Shown: piece after piece, positions 1 to 8,834 of the stretch
Position numbering within the stretch: position 1 is the stretch's first letter
Layout of the letters: each line of letters begins with the position of its first letter
Assembly (NCBI RefSeq): GCF_022807995.1
Contig: NZ_CP094351.1
Location: 4,573,501 to 4,637,500 of the forward strand
From: Pseudomonas orientalis
GTDB taxonomy: Bacteria; Pseudomonadota; Gammaproteobacteria; Pseudomonadales; Pseudomonadaceae
DNA: 64,000 bases
Reading direction: 5' to 3'
The notes under the pieces: model-generated
What the model saw: only the letters and a program-made list of their open reading frames with translations
Databases searched by the model: none
What the model was told of the DNA's origin: nothing
Position numbers and translations under genes: made by a program

Positions 1-330
1 CTTGCCCCACACCGGCGCCGGCCAGGCTGCGTCATCGCGTTTGCGCACGATCACATGCACATGCAACTGGCTGACGACATTACCCAGCGCGCCGATGTTC
101 ATCTTGTCGGCGGTCAGGCCGTCGTTCAGCAGCTGTGCGAGGGTGGTCGTTTCCTGCCACAAGCTCTGTTGATCGGCGACATCCAGTTGAAACACTTCGC
201 TGATAGCGTTGATGCGCGGCACCAGGATGAACCAGGGGTAATTCGAATCATTGGATAGCAGCAGGCGACAGAGCGGAAAGTCTCCGATGACCAAAGTGTC
301 TTGTTGCAGGCGTTGATCTAAAGCGAACAC
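1..330 (-). CDS. HIT (histidine triad) family protein, 3' end cut by window edge
   Basis: The minus-strand frame from a GTG at 328-330 runs off the left edge, giving 110 visible codons with no stop. Near the visible end it reads QLHVHVIVRKRDDAAW, the HxHxH-type core of HIT nucleotide hydrolases/transferases, preceded by NIGALGNVVS. The N-terminal part (VIGDFPLCRLLLSNDSNYPW, then LVPR) matches the proteobacterial HIT branch. A GGAGTG ribosome site lies just upstream of the GTG and supports this start. The family binds nucleoside phosphates through the histidine triad; the substrate is unknown. It is transcribed away from the porin gene to its right. The family call is secure, the physiological role is not. 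Confidence 0.88.
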   Translation of the reverse strand, partial: MFALDQRLQQDTLVIGDFPLCRLLLSNDSNYPWFILVPRINAISEVFQLDVADQQSLWQETTTLAQLLNDGLTADKMNIGALGNVVSQLHVHVIVRKRDDAAWPAPVWGK

Positions 331-1064
331 GTAGGCACTCCGTTCGGCAAGTCAATTCAGGCGCCAGCATAACGCCGAATGCTCAAGGCTTCACGGTGAA
401 TGCGCCTTGAGGCAAATGGACTGCCTGCTTGCACCCTTTCGAGGCAGCGAAACGCTTGAACCAAGCTAAGTCGGGCTCCAGAGAGGTGCACCAAAATGAC
501 CCAGCCATGCCTCAAAGCGATCCATCCGCTACCCACTTGGAGGGTCAATCGGTAACGTTTTGCTCAGGTGCAGGCTTTGTAGACCACCGAATGGGGGTAA
601 CACACGCGCGTCAAGCGAGAACCAGTCGGTTTAAAAAGCCCGTGTTTATGCGGTTTTTACACGGCCGTAACGTTTTTCACGAAAAAATGACATTCGATCA
701 GCGCTTTGTGCACGCTTGTTGCATTCACCTCACTATCGTCGGCAACGACACCTGGGTGGATGCCAGGGTTTCGCGATAGGCAACAGTAGCGTTTCAATGT
801 GCACCAGGGATGGATTTCAAACTTTCAGCAAGTCTGAAAAGAGCATTGAAGTTGTCAGCCCGGTCATCGCCGGGCTGTGATTTGCGACACGGAGCTAGCA
901 ATTTACGACAGCCTCGTAAAGAAGCTGAAAGGATAGTTGGGTAAGTATCGTCAACAGCGCCGGTGTGAGCTAACTTTGCGCCGACACAATAAAGAAAGAG
1001 CCGCCCAGATAAAAATACAGGTGGGACGGCAGTACTCTTCCTAAAATCAAAGGAGCAAATCACG
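331..1064. other. 734-bp intergenic region upstream of the porin gene
   Basis: No convincing gene is seen. Two short frames here (about 63 aa on minus, 116 aa on plus) lack ribosome sites and recognisable protein character. The stretch is less GC-rich than its neighbours around 600-720. It holds a perfect 8-bp hairpin at 856-877 and ends with the AAAGGAG ribosome site of the porin. It is long enough for a complex promoter or a small RNA, but I see no diagnostic motif. Confidence 0.5.
856..877 (+). other. Perfect 8-bp hairpin in the porin upstream region
   Basis: CAGCCCGG and CCGGGCTG are exact complements around a 6-nt loop. No T-run follows on the plus strand, so this is not a normal intrinsic terminator. 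It lies about 190 bp before the porin start and may sit in its leader or end an unrecognised small RNA. Confidence 0.45.
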
Positions 1065-2345
1065 ATGCGCGTGATGAAGTGGAGCATGATCGCCCTGGCT
1101 GTTTCAGCAGGCACCTCGCAGTTCGCAATGGCGTCCGCCCAGGACGATTCCAAGGGCTTTGTTGAAGACAGCACGTTCAGCATCAATACTCGCGCTCTGT
1201 ACTTCAGCCGCGACTTCCGTAACAACCCGTCGGGCCCGGGCTCCAAGAGCCGTGCCGAAGAAAGCGGCCTGGGCTTCAACGCCTTGTACGAATCGGGCTT
1301 CACCCAGGGCACCGTGGGTGTCGGTGTTGACGTGATCGGCCTGATGGGCCTCAAGCTCGACAGCGGCAAGGGCCGCGCCGGCACCGGTCTGTTCCCTACC
1401 GGTTCCGACGGTCGCTCGCAGGACGAGTACTCCAAGGGCGGTGGCGCGGTTAAGTTCCGCATCTCCAATACCGTGCTGAAAATCGGTGACCAGTACACCA
1501 CAGCGCCTGTATTCGCTTCCGATGACAGCCGTCTGCTGCCTGAACTGCCACAAGGTATCTCGATCACCAGCAACGAGATCAAGGGCCTGAAGCTCGAAGG
1601 CGGTCACTTCACGTCCAGCGTCGCGCAAAACCAGACCTACCACGACAGCCTGGGCCTGACCAAGACCGACTTTGTCGGCGGCGTCTATGCCTTCACCCCG
1701 GAAGTCACCGGCAGCCTGTACTACGCGAAAACCGAAGACTACTTCCGCAAGTACTACAGCAACCTGAACTGGACCCACGCCCTGAGCGATGACCAGTCCT
1801 TCGCGCTGGACTTCAACATCTACGACACCAAGAGCGATGGTGCCGGCCTGCAGCGCGCCGAGAAAGATGGCGTGACCAAGCTCGACAACCGCGCATTCAG
1901 CTTGCAGGGTGCGTACACCATCGGCGCTCACACCTTTACCCTGGCGGCCCAGAAGGTTACCGGCGACGGCGACTACGGCTACGGCGTAGATGGCGGCGGC
2001 ACCGTGTTCCTGGCCAACTCCATCGCCCGTTCCGACTTCAACGCCGAAGGCGAGAAGTCCTACCAGGCACGTTACGACATCAACATGGCGACCTTCGGCA
2101 TTCCCGGCCTGAGCTTCATGACCCGCTACGTCACCGGTAGCGGCGCCAACACGGCCACCACCAGCAACGGTAAAGAGTGGGAACGCGACATCGAAGCCAA
2201 GTACGTGATCCAGAGCGGCCCGGCTAAAAACCTCAGCCTGCGTCTGCGTCAAGCAACCTATCGTTCCGGTGATGGCGTTTACTACGGTTCGCCGTCGATC
2301 GACGAACTGCGTCTGATCGCGAACTATCCGCTGAACATCCTGTAA
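1065..2345 (+). CDS. OprD-family outer membrane porin
   Basis: This 426-aa protein has a signal peptide at residues 1-25 (MRVMKWSMIALAVSAG, then ASA-Q as likely cleavage site). The mature protein begins with the OprD-family pattern FVEDSTFSINTRALYFSRDF and later shows YYAKTEDYFRKYYSNLNW, typical of the 18-strand substrate-specific channels for amino acids and small organic acids. Length fits the family (about 400-440 aa). The start is supported by AAAGGAG 8 bases upstream. It forms its own unit, with a strong terminator directly downstream and a long upstream region. The specific OprD subgroup and substrate cannot be set from sequence reading alone. Confidence 0.93.
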   Translation: MRVMKWSMIALAVSAGTSQFAMASAQDDSKGFVEDSTFSINTRALYFSRDFRNNPSGPGSKSRAEESGLGFNALYESGFTQGTVGVGVDVIGLMGLKLDSGKGRAGTGLFPTGSDGRSQDEYSKGGGAVKFRISNTVLKIGDQYTTAPVFASDDSRLLPELPQGISITSNEIKGLKLEGGHFTSSVAQNQTYHDSLGLTKTDFVGGVYAFTPEVTGSLYYAKTEDYFRKYYSNLNWTHALSDDQSFALDFNIYDTKSDGAGLQRAEKDGVTKLDNRAFSLQGAYTIGAHTFTLAAQKVTGDGDYGYGVDGGGTVFLANSIARSDFNAEGEKSYQARYDINMATFGIPGLSFMTRYVTGSGANTATTSNGKEWERDIEAKYVIQSGPAKNLSLRLRQATYRSGDGVYYGSPSIDELRLIANYPLNIL

Positions 2346-2392
2346 TTGCGCGAGCTGTTACAACGATGACTTAAGGTTTCGACCTTGAATAA

Positions 2393-2430
2393 AAAGCCGC
2401 TCCCCTGTTTGCAAGGGAGCGGCTTTTTTA
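2393..2430 (+). terminator. Intrinsic terminator of the porin gene
   Basis: AAAGCCGCTCCC and GGGAGCGGCTTT form a 12-bp stem followed by a T-run. The A-run on the left side means it could also stop minus-strand transcription. Confidence 0.9.
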
Positions 2431-2534
2431 TTGCAGTTATATTTCAACGAAGAAGTAACTAGCAAGCTAAGTAACTATATTCATCTACCCGATCTAACCT
2501 GACCTTTCGGCCAAGTTAAACCCAACACTCAGTA

Positions 2535-3377
2535 TTACTTCGCTGCCGTTTCCTGCATCACCCGAATAACACGCTGCGGAAATGGGATATCAATTCCCGC
2601 TGCCTTCAAGCGATCACGGGCCAGCTCATTAAGCATAAATATTACATCCCAATAGTCCGCGGTTTTGGTCCAGCAGCGCAGGGAAACGGTGATTGAACTG
2701 TCGCCCAATGTCGAAACCACCGCTACAGCCGCAGGGTCTGCCAGTACGCGTGGGTCCCTGGCCAATTCCAGCAGCACTTCGCGGGCCTTCTGCAGGTCGG
2801 CTTCGTAGTCAACACCTACGTCGAATACCACCTTGCGAGTAGGCTGACGGTTGGTGTTGGTGATGATGCCGTTGGACAGGCTGCCATTGGGGATAATCAC
2901 GGTCTTGTTGTCGCCGGTGCGCAATACGGTGTGGAAAATCTGAATGCTGTCGACGGTACCCGACGTGCCCTGGGCCTCGATCCAGTCACCAATACGGAAC
3001 GGACGGAACAACAGAATCAGCACGCCACCGGCAAAATTCGCCAGGCTGCCTTGCAATGCCAGGCCAATAGCCAGCGTGGCAGCGCCGATTGCGGCGACGA
3101 ACGAGGTGGTCGCCACACCGATCATCGAAGCCACGTTGACCACGAGCATGACTTTGAGCGCGATGTTCGCCAAGCTGGTAATAAAGTGTTGCAGCGCCAT
3201 GTCCGCGTTACGCAAGGCCAGCAAACGCCCTACTCGCCGGGTCAATACGTTGATCAGCCACCAGCCGATGGCCAGGGTGATAACGGCCAGCAGTACCCGG
3301 CTGCCGTATTCCATGATCATCGGGATCCAGGACTGCGAGGTCTTGATCAAATGATCCACTTCAGCGTTCAAATCCAT
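2535..3377 (-). CDS. MscS-type small-conductance mechanosensitive channel
   Basis: This 280-aa inner-membrane protein is close in length to E. coli MscS (286 aa). Three hydrophobic segments lie in the first 130 residues. The third is the Gly/Ala-rich pore helix (AAIGAATLAIGLALQGSLAN), followed by FAGGVLILLFRPFRIGDWI, the hallmark of the family. The C-terminal half is the cytoplasmic vestibule domain. The channel opens under membrane tension and releases solutes during osmotic downshock. An AGGAGA ribosome site precedes the ATG. It is encoded on the same strand as yajQ upstream, with 136 bp and a hairpin between, so it is probably a separate unit. Confidence 0.95.
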   Translation of the reverse strand: MDLNAEVDHLIKTSQSWIPMIMEYGSRVLLAVITLAIGWWLINVLTRRVGRLLALRNADMALQHFITSLANIALKVMLVVNVASMIGVATTSFVAAIGAATLAIGLALQGSLANFAGGVLILLFRPFRIGDWIEAQGTSGTVDSIQIFHTVLRTGDNKTVIIPNGSLSNGIITNTNRQPTRKVVFDVGVDYEADLQKAREVLLELARDPRVLADPAAVAVVSTLGDSSITVSLRCWTKTADYWDVIFMLNELARDRLKAAGIDIPFPQRVIRVMQETAAK

Positions 3378-3432
3378 CTATCTTCTCCTGTGGTGCGGAT
3401 ATGCGGCTTTATTGACTGCCTGAAAACGCAAA

Positions 3433-3450
3433 TGAGCCCCGTAGGGCTCA
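3433..3450 (-). terminator. Probable terminator of yajQ
   Basis: TGAGCCC and GGGCTCA pair perfectly over 7 bp around a 4-nt loop. On the minus strand the hairpin is followed by a T-rich tract (TTTGCGTTTT). It lies between the yajQ stop and the MscS gene. The imperfect T-run keeps confidence moderate. Confidence 0.55.
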
Positions 3451-3513
3451 AGTGTAGGCACTGTTGCTGCGGCGTGGGACGTCAAAAACGGCCACAGGTT
3501 CCGCAATGTGCCA

Positions 3514-3999
3514 TCAGTCGCGGAAGTTATTGAACTGCAATGGCATGTCGAAGGTCTTGGCGCGCAGGGCCGCGATGGCCTCTTGCAGGTCATCACGCTT
3601 CTTGCCGGTGACACGCACCTGTTCACCCTGGATGGCCGCCTGGACTTTCAGCTTGGCATCCTTGATGTGCGCAACGATTTTCTTCGCCAGCTCCTTATCG
3701 ATGCCTTCCTTGAGCACGGCTTCCTGCTTCATCAGCTTGCCGGAGGCGTAAGCGTCCTTGACTTCAAGGCACTGCACGTCGATCTTGCGCTTGACCAGAG
3801 CCAGTTTGAGGATTTCGATCATCGCTTCCAGCTGGAAATCGGCTTCAGCGGTCAGGTTGACGGTCAGTTCCTTTTCCTTGAATTCGAAGCTGCCCTTGCC
3901 TTTCAAGTCATAGCGACGGTCCAGTTCCTTGACGGCGTTTTCGACGGCGTTGGTGACTTCGTGTTTGTCCAGTTCGGATACCACGTCGAACGAAGGCAT
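3514..3999 (-). CDS. yajQ: YajQ-family nucleotide-binding protein
   Basis: This 161-aa protein has the family's full length and begins MPSFDVVSELDKHEV, the conserved YajQ opening, followed by ELDRRYDLKG and ending PLQFNNFRD. The family has two ferredoxin-like RNP folds; members bind nucleotides, and one from Xanthomonas is a cyclic-di-GMP receptor that acts through a transcription factor. The start is supported by TTGGAG upstream of the ATG. It is divergent from the PanE-like gene across a 121-bp gap. No partner is visible nearby; a PilZ protein occurs 27 kb away, too far to argue linkage. Confidence 0.95.
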   Translation of the reverse strand: MPSFDVVSELDKHEVTNAVENAVKELDRRYDLKGKGSFEFKEKELTVNLTAEADFQLEAMIEILKLALVKRKIDVQCLEVKDAYASGKLMKQEAVLKEGIDKELAKKIVAHIKDAKLKVQAAIQGEQVRVTGKKRDDLQEAIAALRAKTFDMPLQFNNFRD

Positions 4000-4120
4000 G
4001 TCATTTCTCCAATATAAGGGGCGGGCTCAGTAGAGATGGAGCGCGCCCAAGCTAAAATGCCGGGGCATTATAGCGGTTCTTTCGCCGCATTCACCGCTGG
4101 CAACCCTCTGGAGCACACTG

Positions 4121-5038
4121 ATGTCGACCACCTGGCATATTCTCGGCGCCGGTAGCCTGGGCACCCTCTGGGCTACGCGGTTGGCGCGAGCGGGCGTGCC
4201 GGTACGGTTGATCCTGCGCGATCAGGCGCGCCTTGCCAGCTATGCGTCGGGCGCGGGCCTGACCCTGGTTGAACACGGCATTGCGCACACCTACCGGGTA
4301 ACCGGCGAAACACCCGACAGTCCGGAGCCGATCCATCGCCTGCTGGTGGCGTGCAAAGCCTACGATGCCCAAAGCGCCGTCGCCCAGTTGCAACATCGCC
4401 TGGTACCCGACGCGGAACTGATCCTGCTGCAAAACGGCCTCGGCAGCCAGGATGCGGTGGCCGCCCAGTTGCCGCAGGCGCGTTGTATCTTTGCCTCCAG
4501 CACCGAAGGCGCGTTTCGCGATGGCGAGTGGCGCGTGGTATTTGCCGGCCACGGCTACACCTGGCTGGGGGACGTGGCTCGCCCTACGGCGCCGCTGTGG
4601 CTGGACGACTTGCAGGCCGCCGCCATTCCCCATGAATGGAGCACCGACATCCTTACGCGCCTGTGGCGCAAGCTGGCGCTCAATTGCGCGATCAACCCGC
4701 TGACCGTGCTCTACCAATGCCGCAACGGAGGCCTGCAGGCTCATCAATGCGAAGTCGCCACCTTGTGCGCTGAATTGACCGAACTGCTGGAATGCTGCGG
4801 CCAGCCTGCGGCTGCACTGGATTTGCACAGTGAAGTGCAACGGGTGATCCAGGCCACTGCGGCCAACTACTCATCCATGTACCAGGACGTGGCCAACGCG
4901 CGGCGTACCGAGATCAGCTACTTATTGGGCTACGCCTGCCAGGCGGCCGCCCGTCATCAAAGGGTGCTGCCCCATCTTCAGCAGGTGCAGGCGCGTTTGG
5001 TCGAGCAGTTGGTTGCACGCCGATTGCCCCGCGACTGA
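4121..5038 (+). CDS. Putative 2-dehydropantoate 2-reductase (ketopantoate reductase)
   Basis: This 305-aa NADPH-dependent reductase has the Rossmann motif GAGSLGTLWATRLARAG at residues 8-24 and the C-terminal-domain signature RKLALNCAINPLT, carrying the family's catalytic Lys and substrate-binding Asn. The reaction would be ketopantoate to pantoate in pantothenate/CoA synthesis. Pseudomonads often encode several homologues, so this may act on a related 2-keto acid and I withhold panE. A CTGGAG ribosome site precedes the ATG. The sensor kinase gene follows 45 bp after the stop, so co-transcription is possible. Confidence 0.85.
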   Translation: MSTTWHILGAGSLGTLWATRLARAGVPVRLILRDQARLASYASGAGLTLVEHGIAHTYRVTGETPDSPEPIHRLLVACKAYDAQSAVAQLQHRLVPDAELILLQNGLGSQDAVAAQLPQARCIFASSTEGAFRDGEWRVVFAGHGYTWLGDVARPTAPLWLDDLQAAAIPHEWSTDILTRLWRKLALNCAINPLTVLYQCRNGGLQAHQCEVATLCAELTELLECCGQPAAALDLHSEVQRVIQATAANYSSMYQDVANARRTEISYLLGYACQAAARHQRVLPHLQQVQARLVEQLVARRLPRD

Positions 5039-5083
5039 AGCACGCGCTACCCTGCCTTATGTCTATTGCCTGCGAAAAACCTG

Positions 5084-7120
5084 ATGCCACTGCGCCAGCG
5101 TCTTGAAAACTTACCGGTAGGGCAGAAACTGCTGGCCGCCCTGCTGGTACTGCTGACCACCGTGTTGCTGGTGGCCAACCTGACCTTTATCAGTGCCGCC
5201 TACTGGATCTCCCAGGAAAGCATGGCGCCCCAGGCGTTGCAAGCCATCGGTCGGCTGGTGTCCAACCCGGCACTCGCCGCCGAGGCCCTTCAATCCCCGG
5301 CCAAGGCCAACGCGCTGCTCAATGAACTGACCAGCTACTCACCCTTGCGCGCCGCCGCCCTGTACGACGCAGAGGGCAATCGTCTGGCGCAGATGCAACA
5401 CGGCGACCGCCTGCACCTGCCGGACAATTACCGGCATGTCGAAGCCTGGCGGCTCACCGAGTTTCGCAGCAACCAAATCATCACCCTGCCCCGCCCCGGC
5501 CAGCCTTCAGGGCATCTGTTGCTGGTGGCCAGCAGCGAGCTACCGGTGGCTTTCTATACCGGCACCCTGACCGCGAGCCTGGGCATCCTGATTTTCAGCG
5601 TCTTGCTGTGGCTGGTGATTGCCCGGCAGATCAAACGCCTGATCACCCGTCCCATCCATGAGCTCGAAGAACTGTCGCGCCAAGTGACTCGCGAAGAGAA
5701 CTACGCCCTGCGCGCAGGCCCCGGCAACCACGACGAAATCGGCAGCCTGGCGGAAGCGTTCAACACCATGCTGTCGCGCATCGAGGCCCGTGAACAGCAG
5801 CTCAAACGCGCACGGGACGATTCCCAGGCCGCCTACGACCAGGCCCAGGGCCTGGCCGAAGAAACCCGTCATACCAACCGCAAGCTGGAACTGGAAGTCC
5901 AGGTGCGCAGCAAGATCGAGAAAAAGCTCACCGGTTTTCAGAATTACCTCAACAGCATTATCGACTCGATGCCTTCGGCGCTGATCGCCCTGGACGAACA
6001 GCTCTACGTCACCCAGTGGAACCAGGAAGCCACCGCGCTTTCCGGCACGCGCCTGGACGAGGCCCTGAACCAGCCGATCTTTCTCGCGTTCCAACCGCTC
6101 AAGCCGTACCTGCCGCAAATCAAGGCCACGGTGGAACAGCACACGGTGGAGCGGATCGAGCGGGTCACCTGGGTCAAGGACGACGAGCCAAAGCATTACG
6201 CCCTGACGTTCTACCCGTTGATGGGCGGTGCCGGGCGTGGCGTGGTGATCCGCATCGACGACATCACCCAGCGCCTGTCCCTGGAAGAAATGATGGTGCA
6301 GTCGGAAAAAATGCTCTCGGTGGGCGGCCTCGCTGCCGGCATGGCCCATGAAATCAACAATCCGCTGGGCGCGATTCTGCACAACGTGCAGAACATTCGG
6401 CGGCGCCTGTCACCCGACCTGCCCAGGAACCTGGAACACGCCGAACAGGCGGGTATCGAACTGGAAACGGTCAATCGTTACCTGCAGGCGCGCGAAGTGC
6501 CGCAATTACTTGACGGGATTCAACAGGCCGGTGCACGCGCAGCGAAGATCGTCACGCACATGCTCAGCTTCAGCCGACGCAGCAATCGGCAAATGGCCCC
6601 CTGCGACTTGCCGGCCCTGATCGACCAGGCCGTGGAGATCGCCGGCAACGATTTCGACCTGGCCATTGGTTTTGACTTCAAGGGCCAGGCGATCATCCGT
6701 CAGTTCGATCCGCAACTGGGCCCGGTGCCGGGCACGGCCAACGAACTGGAGCAAGTGCTGCTCAACCTGCTGAAAAATGCCGCCCAGGCGATTCACCTGC
6801 GTGAGGACGACAGCGAACCGGGGCGCATCATCCTGCGCACCCGCCTCAACCCGCCGTGGGCCGAAATCCAGGTGGAAGACAATGGCATCGGCATGAGCGA
6901 AAACGTGCGCAAACGCACCTTCGAGCCGTTCTTCACCACCAAGGAAATCGGCCAGGGCACCGGGCTCGGGCTGTCGGTGTCGTATTTCATTATTACCAAT
7001 AACCACAAGGGCCAGATGGAAGTGCACTCGACCCTCGGCCAGGGCACGTGTTTCACCCTGCGCCTGCCGCTGGCCGGCAGCCAACTGTCCCCCGCAGAAA
7101 TCACCCGACTGGAGCAATGA
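5084..7120 (+). CDS. Membrane sensor histidine kinase with HAMP and PAS domains
   Basis: From the ATG at 5084 the protein has 678 aa; an in-frame TTG at 5066 would add six residues, and neither start has a clear ribosome site. Order of parts: TM1 near residues 15-38, a periplasmic sensor of about 125 residues, TM2, HAMP (RPIHELEELSRQV), a coiled coil, a PAS domain, then HisKA with the phospho-acceptor in GMAHEINNPLGA, and HATPase with VEDNGIGM and the G boxes GQGTGLGLS. HEINNPL is typical of NtrB/DctB-type kinases. No response regulator gene is adjacent. The next gene starts 2 bases after its stop, so the kinase and cobalamin adenosyltransferase are probably co-transcribed. Confidence 0.92.
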   Translation: MPLRQRLENLPVGQKLLAALLVLLTTVLLVANLTFISAAYWISQESMAPQALQAIGRLVSNPALAAEALQSPAKANALLNELTSYSPLRAAALYDAEGNRLAQMQHGDRLHLPDNYRHVEAWRLTEFRSNQIITLPRPGQPSGHLLLVASSELPVAFYTGTLTASLGILIFSVLLWLVIARQIKRLITRPIHELEELSRQVTREENYALRAGPGNHDEIGSLAEAFNTMLSRIEAREQQLKRARDDSQAAYDQAQGLAEETRHTNRKLELEVQVRSKIEKKLTGFQNYLNSIIDSMPSALIALDEQLYVTQWNQEATALSGTRLDEALNQPIFLAFQPLKPYLPQIKATVEQHTVERIERVTWVKDDEPKHYALTFYPLMGGAGRGVVIRIDDITQRLSLEEMMVQSEKMLSVGGLAAGMAHEINNPLGAILHNVQNIRRRLSPDLPRNLEHAEQAGIELETVNRYLQAREVPQLLDGIQQAGARAAKIVTHMLSFSRRSNRQMAPCDLPALIDQAVEIAGNDFDLAIGFDFKGQAIIRQFDPQLGPVPGTANELEQVLLNLLKNAAQAIHLREDDSEPGRIILRTRLNPPWAEIQVEDNGIGMSENVRKRTFEPFFTTKEIGQGTGLGLSVSYFIITNNHKGQMEVHSTLGQGTCFTLRLPLAGSQLSPAEITRLEQ

Positions 7121-7122
7121 CC

Positions 7123-7701
7123 ATGGGCTTTCGCCTGTCAAAGATCTACACCCGCACCGGCGACCAGGGCGAAACCGGCCTCGGCGACGGCCGCCGCGTG
7201 CCCAAGGATCACCCCCGGGTGGAGGCCATCGGCGAGGTGGATACGCTGAACAGTCAGTTGGGGTTGCTGTTGGCCAATCTGGAGGAACAGAGCGGCAAGC
7301 ATCCCGAATTGAACGATGTGATCGAAGTGCTCACGCCCTGCCAGCATCGACTGTTCGACCTCGGCGGCGAGCTGGCCATGCCGGTGTACAAAGCGTTGAC
7401 CGCAGCCGAAGTGGACCGGCTGGAAGCGGCCATTGATCGCTGGAACGAAGAGGTGGGGCCGCTGGAGAATTTCATCCTGCCCGGCGGTTCAGCGCTGATC
7501 GCCCAGGCCCATGTGTGCCGCAGCCTGGCGCGCAGCGCCGAACGTCGCTGTCAGCATTTGAATGCGCTGGAACCGTTGGAGGGGGTGGGGTTGGCGTATA
7601 TCAATCGGTTGTCGGATTTGCTGTTTGTGGCGGCCAGGGTAATTGCCAGGCGCCAGGGGGTTGCCGAGGTGTTGTGGCAGGCGGCGGCCAAGCCACACTG
7701 A
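7123..7701 (+). CDS. PduO-type ATP:cob(I)alamin adenosyltransferase
   Basis: This 192-aa enzyme transfers adenosyl from ATP to cob(I)alamin (EC 2.5.1.17). The N-terminal ATP-binding motif TRTGDQGETGLGDGRR, the stretch FILPGGSALIAQAHVCRSLARSAERR and the ending INRLSDLLFVAARV are diagnostic of the PduO/MMAB trimeric class. Two ATGs occur, at 7117 and 7123. The second is chosen because GGAG at 7111-7114 has correct spacing only for it. It starts directly after the sensor kinase stop. This is the non-CobA route, used in corrinoid salvage. Confidence 0.95.
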   Translation: MGFRLSKIYTRTGDQGETGLGDGRRVPKDHPRVEAIGEVDTLNSQLGLLLANLEEQSGKHPELNDVIEVLTPCQHRLFDLGGELAMPVYKALTAAEVDRLEAAIDRWNEEVGPLENFILPGGSALIAQAHVCRSLARSAERRCQHLNALEPLEGVGLAYINRLSDLLFVAARVIARRQGVAEVLWQAAAKPH

Positions 7702-7735
7702 TATTTTTCGGGTGTCTGGCAGGACCTCATCGGGG

Positions 7736-7835
7736 TGTAGGAGCGAGCTTGCTCGCGAAAAACTCACAGGCGCCGCGCCCATTCAGAAAGCTCGCGTCAT
7801 CGTTGACGCTTTTCGCGAGCAAGCTCGCTCCTACA
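7736..7835. repeat. REP pair (GTAGGAGCGAGCTTGCTCGC family), copy 1
   Basis: Two inverted copies of a 25-base unit (GTAGGAGCGAGC, then TTGCTCGCGAAAA) flank about 50 bp, giving an approximately 100-bp palindromic doublet. The same doublet recurs at 8835-8934 and 50875-50974 with a partly conserved centre (ATTCA, then ATCGTTGACG). It matches the REPIN arrangement described in P. fluorescens. It lies between convergent genes and may cap both transcripts. Confidence 0.9.
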
Positions 7836-7861
7836 TCCCGATAGGGCCCGTCAGAGCAACA

Positions 7862-8812
7862 TCAAACCTCAGGCCAAAACGCCCGAATCCCCGCAACACC
7901 CTGCGCCCCAGCCGCCCAAGCCTGCTCCCGCTGCGCAGGCCCGACCCCGCCCAACAGAAACACCGGTTTGCTGAACCCACGGATCAGCTCGGCCGCCTGC
8001 TCCCAACCCAACGGCTGGGCATCGGGATGCGTCTGGGTCGGCTGAACCGGCGACAGCGTGACGAAATCCACGTCCATCATGTGCGCCAGCGCCAGCTCCT
8101 CAGCATTGTGGCAAGAGGCCGCCAACCAACGGTCTTTCGGCAGCGGACGGCCTTTGCTCGCATATTTGCGCAATTGCGCCGAGGTCATATGCCAGCCGGC
8201 TGCGGGGAAATCCCCCAGCCATTCGAACGGTCCCTTGATCATCAGTTGCGCCTTGCCGGCACACAGGCCCACCGCATCCACCGCTAGGTCACGGTATTTG
8301 GGGTCGTAACCGTTGGGGGCACGCAGTTGAACCAGCTTGATGCCACCGGCGATGGCGTTCTGGATACCGCGCAACAACGCCGGGGTTTCCAGCTCGCCAG
8401 GGGTGATCAGGTACTCGGCGGGCAAGCGTGCCGCAGCGACAATCGGCGCATTCGCCGCCGGGAATTCATAGTTGGCCAGGTCCCGCGGTGCCACCCATTC
8501 CAACGGCTGCCCTTCGGCGCCATGGGGCTCGCCGGTAAAGGCCGAGACTTCCCAGACATCCAGCAACACCTGTTTGTCCGGGTAGTCATGTTGCACCTTG
8601 ATCAGCGGCCGCGCCGTGGTGACCTGGATGCCCAGCTCTTCCTGCAACTCGCGAGACAAGGCCGTGGCGACCGACTCATCCGCCTCCACCTTGCCCCCGG
8701 GAAACTCCCAGAGGCCGCCTTGATGCTGAGTATCGGCGCGGCGTGCCAGCAGGATCCTGCCATCGACACCGCGAATCACCGCTGCTGCTACATGCACTCG
8801 TTTCACCGCCAC
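7862..8812 (-). CDS. Nudix hydrolase fused to a ThiE/TenI-like domain
   Basis: This 316-aa protein has two domains. Residues 1-130 are a MutT-type Nudix domain with the full Nudix box (GGKVEADESVATALSRELQ followed by EELGI), which in MutT hydrolyses oxidised nucleoside triphosphates such as 8-oxo-dGTP. Residues about 150-316 are a thiamine-phosphate-synthase-like barrel (LVQLRAP, then FVTLSPVQPTQTHP, then PVFLLGGVGP). The second domain lacks the canonical ThiE catalytic stretch: GWHMTSAQL stands where GVHLGQxD is expected. Thiamine phosphate synthesis is therefore doubtful. The fusion is common in gammaproteobacteria. It follows argJ on the same strand, with a REP doublet between. Confidence 0.92.
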   Translation of the reverse strand: MAVKRVHVAAAVIRGVDGRILLARRADTQHQGGLWEFPGGKVEADESVATALSRELQEELGIQVTTARPLIKVQHDYPDKQVLLDVWEVSAFTGEPHGAEGQPLEWVAPRDLANYEFPAANAPIVAAARLPAEYLITPGELETPALLRGIQNAIAGGIKLVQLRAPNGYDPKYRDLAVDAVGLCAGKAQLMIKGPFEWLGDFPAAGWHMTSAQLRKYASKGRPLPKDRWLAASCHNAEELALAHMMDVDFVTLSPVQPTQTHPDAQPLGWEQAAELIRGFSKPVFLLGGVGPAQREQAWAAGAQGVAGIRAFWPEV

Positions 8813-8834
8813 TGCTTCCTCTCGTTATAACCCT

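Noticed and set aside
429..779. A 116-aa plus-strand frame upstream of the porin
   Set aside because: No ribosome site, no signal or domain, and unusual composition; intergenic DNA is the simpler reading.
1104..2252. A 382-codon open frame antisense to the porin
   Set aside because: Shadow of the OprD-family gene, with Val/Gly/Ala-rich translation and no start signal.
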